Origin: Alicyclobacillus acidocaldarius subsp. acidocaldarius Tc-4-1
GTDB taxonomy: Bacteria; Bacillota; Bacilli; Alicyclobacillales; Alicyclobacillaceae
Direction of reading: 5' to 3'
DNA: 64,000 nucleotides
NCBI RefSeq assembly: GCF_000219875.1
Contig: NC_017167.1
Coordinates: forward strand, 2,813,361-2,877,360
Part shown: positions 18,621 to 27,120 of the stretch, one piece after another
How positions within the stretch are numbered: position 1 is the stretch's first letter
Layout: each line of letters begins with the position of its first letter
The notes under the pieces: model-generated
What the model was told of the DNA's origin: nothing
What the model saw: the letters and a program-made list of their open reading frames with translations, nothing else
Database searches by the model: none
Program-made: the position numbers and the translations under genes

Positions 18621-19836
18621 GGTGATCCCTCCGTCAATGGATTCTAGAGGGATCATCTCGCAGAACAGAACCCGAGACTAGGTGTGCGCTATTTGACGCT
18701 CACATTACAACCCACGCACTTCTCCACGAACACACTCGGCACGCGGGCTTCGGTATCTCCCGGTGCGATGGCTTGATGAGCGGCATCCAGGCACGCGATG
18801 TAACACTTGTAGCAGCCGATGCATCGATCAGCGTCGATGGAAGCCACCACACGGTGGTCGAGATCGAGCGACCCAAACGGCACGTAGTTCGGCAGCGCCT
18901 TCCCCACAATATCGCGCACGCCACCAATCCCATTCTCGTCCAGAAAGCGGTTCAGGCCGTCGACCAGATCTTCGACGATGCGAAACCCGTGTTGCATCAC
19001 CGCCGTACACACCTGCACGGCCGAGGCTCCCAACAGCAGGAACTCCACCGCGTCCTGCCAGGTAGAAATTCCGCCGATGCCCGAAATGGGTACGCAGACG
19101 GCGTCGTCCTTGGCACATTCAGCCACCATGTACAGCGCAATGGGCTTGACGGCGGGTCCACAGTACCCACCGTGCGTCCCGAGCCCCGCAACCGTTGGCC
19201 GGGGCACCCATGACTTCAGATCCACACCGATGATGGAGTTGACGGTGTTGATCAGACTGATGGCGTCCGCTCCGCCTGCCACTGCGGCCCTTGCAGATGC
19301 GCGAATGTCGGTCACATTCGGGGTCAGCTTGGCGATGACAGGCACCGTCGCAGCGGACTTGACCCACGCTGTCTGGCGCTCAATGAGATCCGGGTGTTGC
19401 CCGACGGCCGCGCCCATCCCGCGCTCCACCATGCCGTGTGGACAGCCGAAGTTCAGCTCGATCCCGTCGACGCCCACATCCTCGACCTTGCGCACTGCTT
19501 CTTGCCACTGCTTTTTGTCCGGTTCAATCATCAGGGACGCCACGACAGCTCTATCGGGGAATCGGCGCTTGACTTGCCGAATTTCCGCCAGATTGTCTTC
19601 AAAAGGCCGGTCTGAGATGAGTTCGATATTGTTAAAACCGACCATCCGCTTATCTTCAAGGTGAAGCGCGCCGAAGCGCGAAGACACGTTGCGCACCGGC
19701 CGATCCGTGAGCGTCTTCCATACCGCCCCTCCCCATCCCGCTTCAAACGCGCGCTCCACCTGAAAGCCCGTATTGGTGGGAGGAGCGGATGCGAGCCAAA
19801 AGGGATTGGGCGAGCGGATGCCTGCCATTTCGACTG

Positions 19837-20295
19837 TCAAGTCGGCCATGCGAACCCCTCCGTCGCCAACCCATGTTTCACACGCCGGGACAGAACGTTT
19901 GTCAGCATCGCGCGCGCAGCCCGTTTCCCTTGTTCAACGGCAACAACCACCGTCGCGTCTGCCCCTTTCCCGCTCCACACGCAATCCCCAGCGGCATACC
20001 GTACGTGTTGAGACCTCCCGGAGATTGTTCACGCTCGTAGACAGTGACCTGCGCACCGGCGAGCGCGAGTTCCCTCGCGGCAGCCAGTCCCGCCGGCCCA
20101 GCGCCAATAATGGCAAATCGATACGGAATGGGCTGAGACGGCGGATCATACAGCGCCACACCACGCTCGAGTACCGCATCCGTCGCGTACTGTTGCAGAC
20201 GGCCGATTTCCACAGGTCGCGAGGATTTCCCCCAAACACAAGCGCCTTCGCACAGTTCGTCCGTCGGACACACCCGCGCGCAACTCGAACCAAGC
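19837..20295 (-). pseudogene. preT: Dihydropyrimidine dehydrogenase NADH-side subunit PreT, remnant
   Basis: PreT passes electrons from NAD(P)H to PydA. What remains is an N-terminal piece (SSCARVCPTDELCEGACV, then the FAD-binding IIGAGPAGLAAARELALAGAQVTVYE and GGLNTYGMP) joined near 19984 to the extreme C-terminus in another frame (GDCVWSGKGADATVVVAVEQ, ending at TGA 19837). Roughly 270-300 internal codons are missing and the join shifts the frame. The 5' end, including the start, is cut off at the IS66 terminus at 20296. Its end overlaps the pydA start by 13 nt, as expected for coupled genes. Confidence 0.88.
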
Positions 20296-20377
20296 GTAAG
20301 CGTAAACTGAGACCCACATGGCTTTCATCCTCTCGTCGCTTGAAAATGTCATCATCAAGCCACGGGAGGGTTCTTGT

Positions 20378-20710
20378 ATGCGAGAGCACATGTCTCACCA
20401 GGAGCGTCGTGAGCTTTGGCGTGAACGTATCGCTGCCTTCTACGACAGCGGCCAGTCCGCCAGTCAGTTTTGCGCTGAGCACGGTCTGAAACCCCATCAG
20501 TTCTGGTACTGGCTTCGCCGACTACGAAACGAAACCGCACCTGGCACGCATGACACGACGTTCGTGTCGGTCGTGACAACCTCTTCACCTTCGGACGCAG
20601 GCCGTTCGCCCCTGACCCTGCGCATTGGTTCGGTCGAGATTGACGTCCGTCCCGGCTATGACGCGTCGACACTTGCTGAGCTCATTCGGCTCGTGATGCA
20701 TGTTTGCTAG
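20378..20710 (+). CDS. tnpA: IS66 accessory protein TnpA (copy A)
   Basis: A 110-residue IS66 Orf1 protein: MSHQERRELWRERIAAFYDS, SQFCAEHGLKPHQFWYWLRR, and SVEIDVRPGYD near the C-terminus. The start is ATG 20378, 7 nt after GGGAGGG; an upstream in-frame ATG at 20318 lies too near the terminal repeat. Overlaps the tnpB start. Confidence 0.88.
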   Translation: MREHMSHQERRELWRERIAAFYDSGQSASQFCAEHGLKPHQFWYWLRRLRNETAPGTHDTTFVSVVTTSSPSDAGRSPLTLRIGSVEIDVRPGYDASTLAELIRLVMHVC

Positions 20711-21066
20711 CCTTCGACTGGACTTCGGATCACCGCGTGTATCTCGCCTGTGGCGCCACAGACATGCGCAAATCCATTGACGGACTCGCCGCACTCGTTC
20801 AGGCGTCGTTTCAACTCGATCCGTTTTCGCCATGCCTGTTTGTCTTCTGCAATCGGCAACGGGACAAGCTCAAAATCTTGCACTGGTCGCACAACGGCTT
20901 TTGGCTGTACTATCGGCGCTTAGAGCGCGGTCGATTCGATTGGCCAGAGACAGGAGATGCCAAGACCATGGTGATCACACGGCGAGAGCTGAACTGGCTC
21001 CTGGATGGCCTGCCGCTCGAGCAGCCGAAAGCGCATCGAGCTGTGCATGTCCGTTCTGCGATTTAA
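20704..21066 (+). CDS. tnpB: IS66 accessory protein TnpB (copy A)
   Basis: A 120-residue TnpB starting at TTG 20704 inside the tnpA end. [36 protein letters not shown] and [20 protein letters not shown] are family signatures. Intact; differs by many residues from the TnpB at 17917-18282, so the two IS66 elements are different types. Confidence 0.9.
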   Translation: MLAFDWTSDHRVYLACGATDMRKSIDGLAALVQASFQLDPFSPCLFVFCNRQRDKLKILHWSHNGFWLYYRRLERGRFDWPETGDAKTMVITRRELNWLLDGLPLEQPKAHRAVHVRSAI

Positions 21067-21115
21067 GTAGGCCACCTCAGCAGGAATCGGATCTAGGCCG
21101 TCGAATGCTTAGGGC

Positions 21116-22741
21116 ATGACGCAGGAGAACGGCACCATCCTCATGACCGAACAAGAATACGAAGCCCTTCAGCGAGAAAAGGAGCAATTGCGCCAACAGG
21201 TGGCCTACCTGGAGGAGCAGATCCATCTGCTCCGTCATCGTCTGTTTGGGGCTTCCAGTGAAAAGCGGCGCAAGACCCCGGCTGAGTCGGACAGCGTCCA
21301 GCTCCCGTTGTTCAACGAAGCCGAAGTCGAGGCGGACGCCCAACCTTCGGAAGAGACCGGGGAAGCCGATGCAGAAGTGACGTCGGAAGGCGTGGAGACG
21401 GAGACCATCACGTATGAGCGCCGGAAGCCTCGTGCGGCACGGGAGCGTGACGCCTGGCTGTATCAGGGCGAAGCAGACGAGGTCGTCGAATACCGACTGT
21501 CAGATGACGAGCGAGTCTGCTCGAAATGTGCGGGTGAGCTTCACGAGATGAGCCGTGAGATCACGCGACGCGTGAAAATCATCCCGGCGCAGATGAAAAA
21601 AGTCGAGTACGTGCGGTACGTGTACGCCTGCCGGCACTGTGAAGCGCAGGACGTGGAGACCCCTGTGGTGCGCGCGCCGATGCCGAGGCCGGTGCAGGCG
21701 AAGAGTCTCGCGACGCCAGAAGCGGTGGCATACGTGATGACGAAGAAGTTCGTCGACGGGATGCCATTGTACCGGCAAGAGCAACAGTTTGCGCGGCACG
21801 GGTATCCGCTGTCCCGCCAAACGCTGGCGAATTGGGTGGTGCACGCGGCGGAGACGTGGTTAGAGCCGCTCTATGCGAAACTTCGCCAAGTGCTCCTGGC
21901 TCAGCGCTATCTGCATGCGGACGAAACGACTCTGCAAGTGTTGCATGAAGCCGGGCGCGCGGCGCAGACCCAGTCGTACATGTGGGTGTACCGGAGCGGT
22001 ATGGACGGACCGCCTATGGTCCTGTACGACTACCAGGAAACGCGGAGCGCGGAGCATCCGCGACGGTTCTTGGCAGGGTTTCAAGGGTATCTGCACGTGG
22101 ATGGATACGCGGGCTATGAGGGCTTGCCGGATGTCACCCTTGTAGGATGTTGGGCACATGCGCGGCGAAAGTTTGACGAAGCCCTAAAGGCAGTGCCTCC
22201 CAAGGAGCGAAAGGGCAAGACGGCTGCCGAAGAAGGATTGTCGTATTGCAACGCGCTGTATGCGGTGGAGAAGAAGCTGAAGAACGCAAGCGCCGAAGAG
22301 CGACAACGTGTGCGGATGGCCAAAAGTAAGCCCATCCTGGACGCGTTTTTGGCATGGCTTGAAAAGCAGGAACAGCAGATGTTGCCGAAGAGCGCGTTAG
22401 GACGGGCGGTGAATTATGGCCTGAAGCAGTGGCCCAAGCTGATTCGGTACGTCGAAGACGGGCATTTGGAGATCGACAACAACCGATGCGAGCGGTCATT
22501 GAAGCCGTTTGTGATCGGACGGAAGAACTGGCTTTTTGCCAATACGCCGCGAGGAGCACGGGCCAGTGCTGTGACATACAGCATCGTGGAGACAGCGAAG
22601 GAGAATGGACTGAATCCGACCGCGTATTTCACGTATCTCTTTGAACGGATGCCGAACATGGACCTCAAGGATGAAGCGGCGTTCGAGGCATTGTTGCCTT
22701 GGTCAGAAGGGCTCCCTGATGGGATTCGAGTGAGAAATTGA
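21116..22741 (+). CDS. tnpC: IS66 transposase TnpC (copy A)
   Basis: A 541-residue DDE transposase, complete. Order of features: coiled coil (residues about 10-45), acidic linker, zinc-finger-like CSKCAGEL ... CRHCEAQ (about 137-180), catalytic block with [15 protein letters not shown] and [14 protein letters not shown], and C-terminal [31 protein letters not shown]. It ends with PDGIRVRN, the normal family ending, followed by a GC-rich hairpin that probably terminates transcription. Confidence 0.92.
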   Translation: MTQENGTILMTEQEYEALQREKEQLRQQVAYLEEQIHLLRHRLFGASSEKRRKTPAESDSVQLPLFNEAEVEADAQPSEETGEADAEVTSEGVETETITYERRKPRAARERDAWLYQGEADEVVEYRLSDDERVCSKCAGELHEMSREITRRVKIIPAQMKKVEYVRYVYACRHCEAQDVETPVVRAPMPRPVQAKSLATPEAVAYVMTKKFVDGMPLYRQEQQFARHGYPLSRQTLANWVVHAAETWLEPLYAKLRQVLLAQRYLHADETTLQVLHEAGRAAQTQSYMWVYRSGMDGPPMVLYDYQETRSAEHPRRFLAGFQGYLHVDGYAGYEGLPDVTLVGCWAHARRKFDEALKAVPPKERKGKTAAEEGLSYCNALYAVEKKLKNASAEERQRVRMAKSKPILDAFLAWLEKQEQQMLPKSALGRAVNYGLKQWPKLIRYVEDGHLEIDNNRCERSLKPFVIGRKNWLFANTPRGARASAVTYSIVETAKENGLNPTAYFTYLFERMPNMDLKDEAAFEALLPWSEGLPDGIRVRN

Positions 22742-22863
22742 AAATTACAAAGGCCCTGCCCGATTGACGGCAGGGCGTCTTCGTGAATGCGATGCGCAAG
22801 GTGTGGTTCGGTTGACGCTTACCTCTTTTCCATCATCTTGATTTTAATTTTGGAGGATAAGTG

Positions 22864-23025
22864 ATGTTAAGGTTTATATTACCCATTTCCAGTTCTTTTA
22901 TTTTGCTTGTTTTGTTTGTGATAATGATGTTTAAGCTAAAAAAGACCTTAATCATACTCCCCTTAACTGGCGCCATAATATCATCAATTTTGATTATATT
23001 GCTTCTTGCCATGATGCAGAAATAA
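22864..23025 (+). CDS. Small two-helix membrane peptide, unknown
   Basis: A 53-residue reading frame preceded by GGAGG 9 nt before ATG 22864. The peptide begins MLRFILPISSSFILLVLF, has a short basic turn (KLKK) and a second hydrophobic helix, ending in MMQK, so it should span the membrane twice. The DNA is far more AT-rich than the core genome and is squeezed between the right end of IS66 copy A and the left end of an IS256 element (23032). I do not recognise a family; toxin, immunity or regulatory peptide are all possible. Confidence 0.5.
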   Translation: MLRFILPISSSFILLVLFVIMMFKLKKTLIILPLTGAIISSILIILLLAMMQK

Positions 23026-23031
23026 AGTTGT

Positions 23032-24419
23032 GTCCGATATCATGTGTAAAAAGGGGCTGCCAACCGAAAACATAAAGAGCCATCCGGGCCCTCTTTGGTA
23101 GAATGTGAGTTGGACAAAAATCACACATCTCAAGGAGGGTTCCCCAATGGCTCAATACCAGATTACCGTGGACGACGCGATTTTGGAAGGGCTCTTTCAG
23201 CGGGATGGAGGGGTGGCCAAGCTCGTCGAAAGCGTCGTCAATCAAATTCTCCAAGCGCAGGTTCAAGAGCAGTTGAAGGCCGCACCCTAAGAGCGTACAG
23301 AGGAGCGAAGGGGTTACCGCAATGGGACCGTCACGCGCACGCTCACCACACGGGTGGGGCGGCTCGTGTTACGTGTGCCGAGGGTTCGAAATGGCGAATT
23401 CTCAACCGAGCTTTTTGCTCGGTATCAGCGTAGCGAGCAAGCCTTCCTCCTTGCCTTGATGGAGATGGTGGTGAACGGCGTGTCGACTCGAGATGTGGCG
23501 AAGGTCACGGAGCAGTTGTGTGGCACGTCCTTCTCGAAATCGACGGTTTCGGATCTGTGCAAACGCCTTGACCCGATCGTCCAGGCGTGGAACCAACGAA
23601 GCCTCGCCGAGCACCGCTATCCGTTTCTGCTCGTCGATGCCCTGGTCCTCCGGATTCGGGAAGACGGACGCATCCGTTCGCGCGCGGCTTTGATTGCCGT
23701 CGGTGTGAATGACGAGGGGTATCGAGAGATTCTCGGCTTGATGCTAGGCAACAGCGAATCGGAATCGAGTTGGCGGGAGTTCGCTTGGCTGAAGCAACGC
23801 GGTTTGAGCGGCGTGGATATCGTCGTGTCCGACAGTCACAGCGGACTCGTCAAGGCGCTTCAGACCGAATTTCAGGGCTCGACGTGGCAACGGTGCCAGA
23901 CCCATTTCATGCGCAATCTCTTGGACGCCACACCCAAGGCGTTGCAGGAGGAGGTGTACCAGCAGGTACGCGCGATCCTCGATGCGCCGGATCTGAAGAC
24001 CGCGCGGTTGCTCAAGGAGGCATTTGTCGAAGCCTATGCAGAGAAAGCGCCGAAGGCGGTGCAGGTGTTGGAGGATGGGTTTGATGATGTCACTGCGGTT
24101 TTGGTGCTACCTGAGCGATATCGGCGGCGTTTACGCACCACCAACGGTGTCGAACGGCTCAACGAAGAAATTCGGCGCCGCGAGCGCGTCATTCGCATCT
24201 TCCCCAACCGGGAATCAGCGATCCGTCTGCTGGGGGCGTTACTGATGGAAATCGACGAAGAATGGACGACAGGGCGGAAATATCTCAACATGGACGAGTA
24301 TGAGGAATGGAAGAAGGCGCAACAGGCCTGGAGAGAATCAGCTCAGGCTTGTGCAGCAACGGCCTAAGCGCTCACCGCTCCATTCGCCAAAGAGGGCCAT
24401 TTTACACACGCTCTCGAAC
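23032..24419 (+). mobile_element. IS256-family element with inactivated transposase
   Basis: The ends match over 20 bp with four differences: GTCCGATATCATGTGTAAAA on the left and GTTCGAGAGCGTGTGTAAAA read inward from the right (24400-24419). The interior is a single transposase gene. I see no matching target duplication, and a second, diverged copy of the right end follows immediately (see 24363-24484). Confidence 0.8.
23147..24367 (+). pseudogene. IS256-family (mutator) transposase with internal stop codon
   Basis: Reading from ATG 23147 (after AAGGAGGG) gives AQYQITVDDAILEGLF and continues to LKAAP, where TAA at 23288-23290 replaces what is normally a Tyr codon (the family reads P-Y-E-R-T-E-E-R-RGYRNG). 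The same frame then continues without interruption for about 360 codons with the DDE features LLVDALVLRIRE, VVSDSHSGL, WQRCQTHFMRNLL and TTNGVERLNEEIRRRERVIRIFPN. A nonsense mutation after about 47 residues therefore kills an otherwise complete 406-residue transposase, unless an internal start is used. Confidence 0.9.
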
Positions 24420-24484
24420 TTGACCTAAACGCTTACCGCTCCATTCGCCGAAGAGTGCAATTTACACACAACGTTGGACTTGAC
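24363..24484 (+). repeat. Tandem, diverged copies of an IS256 right end (period 61 bp)
   Basis: The stretch from CCTAAGCGCTCACCGCTCC at 24363 recurs as CCTAAACGCTTACCGCTCC at 24424, each followed by ATTCGCC, a TTTACACAC core and TTGACC. The second copy differs at several positions, so it is probably the end of a related older element rather than a recent duplication. Confidence 0.75.
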
Positions 24485-24639
24485 CCCAACAGAACCGATC
24501 TGCAATATCAGAACATTGGGCACTGGGAATTGCATCTCATGTTCTGGAGCGGTGAACATTGAGGGCATCTCCTCATGAGTCTTTAGGGAGGATGAATCTG
24601 TGTAGCTGAGCGTAACAGATGAAAGGAGTTCGACTTGGA

Positions 24640-25869
24640 ATGGGTGTAATTGCACGACTTACTTGGTTTGCGAAGTGGATATCTCTGATTGGAGACGTGT
24701 GGTTTGCAACAGCTCTCATTTGGTACTGGAGTTCTACTTTGCATCAGCCATACATTCTTTCTCTTTTGGGTTTGGCGTTCAGCCTCCCGGGAATTTTGAG
24801 CCTGTTCTTTGGGGTCTTCGCCGATCGAGTGGGCGGCAAATTGTTGATTGTGAGCTCTGTGTGGGCACAGGCGCTCATTTGTGCGGGCGTCGCTTTGGCT
24901 GTTACTGATCGCAGCCGTGTCGGTCTAAGCATCACTCTAGTTCTCATCGGGACATTAGGAGTGCTTGAAGCAATCCGCAGCAATGCGATAAGCGTTGTGA
25001 TGAGTAGCTTTATCTCAGCAGACTTACGGGCGCAATTTATCGGTTTGTTACATAGCGTACAATCAGGCATCCAGCTGGCGGCACGCTTCTTTGCCGCGAG
25101 TTCATTGATCTGGTTAAGCATTCAGGATATTGCTCTAATCGATTGTTTGTCATTTGTGATCGCGGGCATTCTATATATCTTTCTTCCTGTTCCTTTAAGA
25201 AAACTTCCCTCGTCGAATGAAAAATATTTTAGAAGATCTTATGTTTTAGATATTATTGAAGGGTGGAAAGTGATAAGGACAGATGGACTGTCCTTACGTT
25301 TGCTTTGCGTACTTTTGCTCTCAGGACCATCAATGGCAGTCATAAGTGGATACGTGGCTTGGAGGATAGAACGCAATCTCCATGCTTCAAGCTGGTGGTA
25401 TAGCCTTTCGATTTCCATGGAGATGGTAGGCTCCATGGGTGCGGCTCTATTGGGGGCAAAAGTGTTCCGAAGGGTAGCCCGGCGGTTCGGTGTAACGTGG
25501 ATATTCCTCCTTGATTTTTTGTTTATGGGAATATCGGCGTTTGCGATGGGGTTTTTTAATCGCATATGGGTGATCGTACTGTGCATGTGCTTGGTAGGTG
25601 TGCTGCAAGCTGGTCAGAACGTAGTGGCTCCTGCATATGTACTGGCCTCATACCCAAAGGAGATTATAGGAAGGGCAGCGGCCGTATTTTCAACCGTGGA
25701 AGCTGGAACCCAGGCCATTGGAAGTGCATGTATGGCCATTTGTGCAAAGTTGTTGCCTGTGCCATGGCTTTTTGTGGGAGCAGGACTTCTGCTGGTTGTT
25801 AGTGCACCGGTGATATTCATCAAGCTAAAGATTAAACTCGTTACAAGTCCCACGTATAAAAATGTTTAG
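24640..25869 (+). CDS. MFS efflux-type transporter, atypical base composition
   Basis: An MFS protein of about 409 residues with roughly 12 membrane helices, resembling the macrolide/multidrug efflux branch: GDVWFATALIWYW near the N-terminus, the loop 2-3 motif FGVFADRVGGKLLIV, and AARFFAASSLIWL in the first half. ATG 24640 follows AAAGGAG by 11 nt; ATG 24619 in the same frame lacks a Shine-Dalgarno but would add seven residues. Codon usage and AT content differ sharply from the core genes, and IS elements lie on both sides, so it is probably acquired. The substrate is unknown; no regulator is adjacent. Confidence 0.82.
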   Translation: MGVIARLTWFAKWISLIGDVWFATALIWYWSSTLHQPYILSLLGLAFSLPGILSLFFGVFADRVGGKLLIVSSVWAQALICAGVALAVTDRSRVGLSITLVLIGTLGVLEAIRSNAISVVMSSFISADLRAQFIGLLHSVQSGIQLAARFFAASSLIWLSIQDIALIDCLSFVIAGILYIFLPVPLRKLPSSNEKYFRRSYVLDIIEGWKVIRTDGLSLRLLCVLLLSGPSMAVISGYVAWRIERNLHASSWWYSLSISMEMVGSMGAALLGAKVFRRVARRFGVTWIFLLDFLFMGISAFAMGFFNRIWVIVLCMCLVGVLQAGQNVVAPAYVLASYPKEIIGRAAAVFSTVEAGTQAIGSACMAICAKLLPVPWLFVGAGLLLVVSAPVIFIKLKIKLVTSPTYKNV

Positions 25870-25928
25870 TCCTATTGCATGTCCGAAAAGGAACGAAACG
25901 CTTGACGTGGCGCTATCCCAGTTAGAGT

Positions 25929-26152
25929 GTAAACGTCAACCGAACTACACCTTGACTCATGTGTCAGGCGTGGGGCTGAGCATCCGCCCGGCTCCGCGCG
26001 AGTGCTCAAGGACTCGTGCTTCCATACGAAAGGCCCCGCCGTCGCCGGCAGGGCCTTCGTTGATGAATTTGAAATTTCACCTCTTCACTCGAATCCCCTC
26101 AGGAAGCACCGTCGACCACGGTAACAACGGCGCCAACGCCGCCTCATCCATC
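25929..26152 (-). mobile_element. IS66 remnant (terminal repeat plus tnpC 3' end)
   Basis: GTAAACGTCAACCGAAC at 25929 is an IS66 terminal repeat. On the minus strand the last 24 codons of a TnpC (DEAALAPLLPWSTVLPEG ... stop at 26077) are followed by the usual hairpin (GGCCC...GGGCC, about 26028-26057). The rest of the element is missing, cut at 26153 by an IS256 end. Confidence 0.82.
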
Positions 26153-26217
26153 GGTAGTGTCTCGTCAAGTGGTGGAATTTCACCGTGCGTGTCTCATGTG
26201 TGACATGGTCGGCTTTG
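26153..26217 (-). mobile_element. Solitary IS256 end, 65 bp identical to 29174-29238
   Basis: GGTAGTGTCTCGTCAAGTGG and the following 45 bases are the same as the left end of the intact IS256 element at 29174. The sequence then diverges without transposase. This is a deletion scar or a recombination junction between two copies. Confidence 0.8.
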
Positions 26218-26357
26218 TGTTTTTCGCAAGTAAAAAGTGCAGAGAAACGACACGGATTTGTGCATAGGCACTGCAGTACAGAAGATTACGACCCACATTT
26301 CGCGCCCGTTTTTTGGGCTTGTGTTCACCCGACTTCGACACTTGGTAGTCATACAAA

Positions 26358-26394
26358 GTCCCACGAACCCATGGCCGACGCGGGTTCGTGGGAC
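26358..26394. terminator. Perfect 13-bp hairpin downstream of the IS1634 fragment
   Basis: GTCCCACGAACCC (26358-26370) and GGGTTCGTGGGAC (26382-26394) form a perfect stem with an 11-nt loop, followed on the minus strand by TTTGTATGA. It lies about 20 bp after the transposase stop and is probably its terminator or part of the element's end. Confidence 0.6.
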
Positions 26395-26416
26395 CTGTGG
26401 ATAACTCGCGTAGTGT

Positions 26417-26705
26417 CTACAGCCCTCTTGCTCGAGGTTCTACCTTCAGGATCCTCGGTGGTTCCTTGATCCTCAAGGCTCGCAGGATCTCCCGCTGCGC
26501 CTCTGTCGTCTCTGTCCGCTGCACGACAATCCCTTCCAGCGTGCTCTTCGTCACCCGGTGCATCGCTTGCATGTGAGAGCGGATGTCTGACCATGTCCGC
26601 CCAGTTTGGACCTCCGCGATGCGCACCAACAACAAGGCCAGCCAGCAAAGCAGCACATGCGACCGAATGCGCTCGTCCTTCCGGTGATACATGGGACGGA
26701 TGTCC
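26417..26705 (-). pseudogene. IS1634-family (IS4 superfamily) transposase, C-terminal fragment
   Basis: The minus-strand frame DIRPMYHRKDERIRSHVLLC, then WLALLLVRIAEVQTGRTWSDI and ILRALRIKEPPRILKV, is the conserved C-terminal end of IS1634-type transposases. It ends at a normal stop (26417) but is cut off on its 5' side exactly at the IS66 copy B terminus at 26706, so at least 80 percent of the gene is missing. Confidence 0.8.
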
Positions 26706-26787
26706 GTAAGCGTAAACTGAGACCCACATGGCTTTCATCCTCTCGTCGCTTGAAAATGTCATCATCAAGCCACGGGAGGGTTCTTGT

Positions 26788-27120
26788 ATGCGAGAGCACA
26801 TGTCTCACCAGGAGCGTCGTGAGCTTTGGCGTGAACGTATCGCTGCCTTCTACGACAGCGGCCAGTCCGCCAGTCAGTTTTGCGCTGAGCACGGTCTGAA
26901 ACCCCATCAGTTCTGGTACTGGCTTCGCCGACTACGAAACGAAACCGCACCTGGCACGCATGACACGACGTTCGTGTCGGTCGTGACAACCTCTTCACCT
27001 TCGGACGCAGGCCGTTCGCCCCTGACCCTGCGCATTGGTTCGGTCGAGATTGACGTCCGTCCCGGCTATGACGCGTCGACACTTGCTGAGCTCATTCGGC
27101 TCGTGATGCATGTTTGCTAG
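26788..27120 (+). CDS. tnpA: IS66 accessory protein TnpA (copy B)
   Basis: Same 110-residue protein as at 20378-20710, with the same ATG and Shine-Dalgarno spacing. Intact, but the element cannot transpose alone because its tnpC and right end are missing; the product could still act on other IS66 copies. Confidence 0.85.
   Translation: MREHMSHQERRELWRERIAAFYDSGQSASQFCAEHGLKPHQFWYWLRRLRNETAPGTHDTTFVSVVTTSSPSDAGRSPLTLRIGSVEIDVRPGYDASTLAELIRLVMHVC

Larger units (their letters stand above)
16163..18703 (-). mobile_element. IS66-family element in pydA, complete with target duplication
   Basis: A 2541-bp element with tnpA, tnpB and tnpC on the minus strand. Its ends are inverted repeats beginning GTGAGCGTCAAAT, and it is bracketed by ATTACAAC at 16155-16162 and 18704-18711, the 8-bp duplication typical of IS66. 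The clean junctions suggest a recent insertion. Confidence 0.95.
16056..19849 (-). pseudogene. pydA: Dihydropyrimidine dehydrogenase subunit PydA/PreA, split by IS66
   Basis: FMN/iron-sulphur subunit that reduces uracil and thymine. The 5' part (19849-18704) holds the dihydroorotate-dehydrogenase-like barrel (ELNFGCPHGMVERGMGAAVGQ, GGADAISLINTVNS, SGIGGISTWQDAVEFLLLG) and the first 4Fe-4S motif CIGCYKCYIAC. It breaks after CVGCN, inside the second motif. The remainder (16162-16056) resumes in frame as LCEAVCPVACIEMV and ends at TGA 16056. Removing the IS66 element (16163-18703) and one copy of the 8-bp duplication ATTACAAC restores a 414-residue protein of normal length. Confidence 0.95.
20296..22822 (+). 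mobile_element. IS66-family element, full-length copy A
   Basis: A 2527-bp element with plus-strand tnpA, tnpB and tnpC. The ends are imperfect inverted repeats: GTAAGCGTAAACTGAGAC on the left and GTAAGCGTCAACCGAAC (read inward) on the right. The flanking octamers (AACCAAGC and CTCTTTTC) do not match, so one or both flanks were replaced after insertion. Bases 20296-22293 are repeated, apparently without change, at 26706-28703. Confidence 0.9.

Noticed and set aside
24485-24560. Frame reading TDLQYQNIGHWELHLMFW and ending in a stop before the MFS gene
   Set aside because: Could be the tail of a truncated gene, but it is too short and I recognise no family.
26349-26801. Continuous minus-strand frame spanning the IS1634/IS66 junction
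   Set aside because: A chimaera of antisense IS66 sequence and antisense or out-of-frame IS1634 sequence; the real transposase fragment is in another frame.
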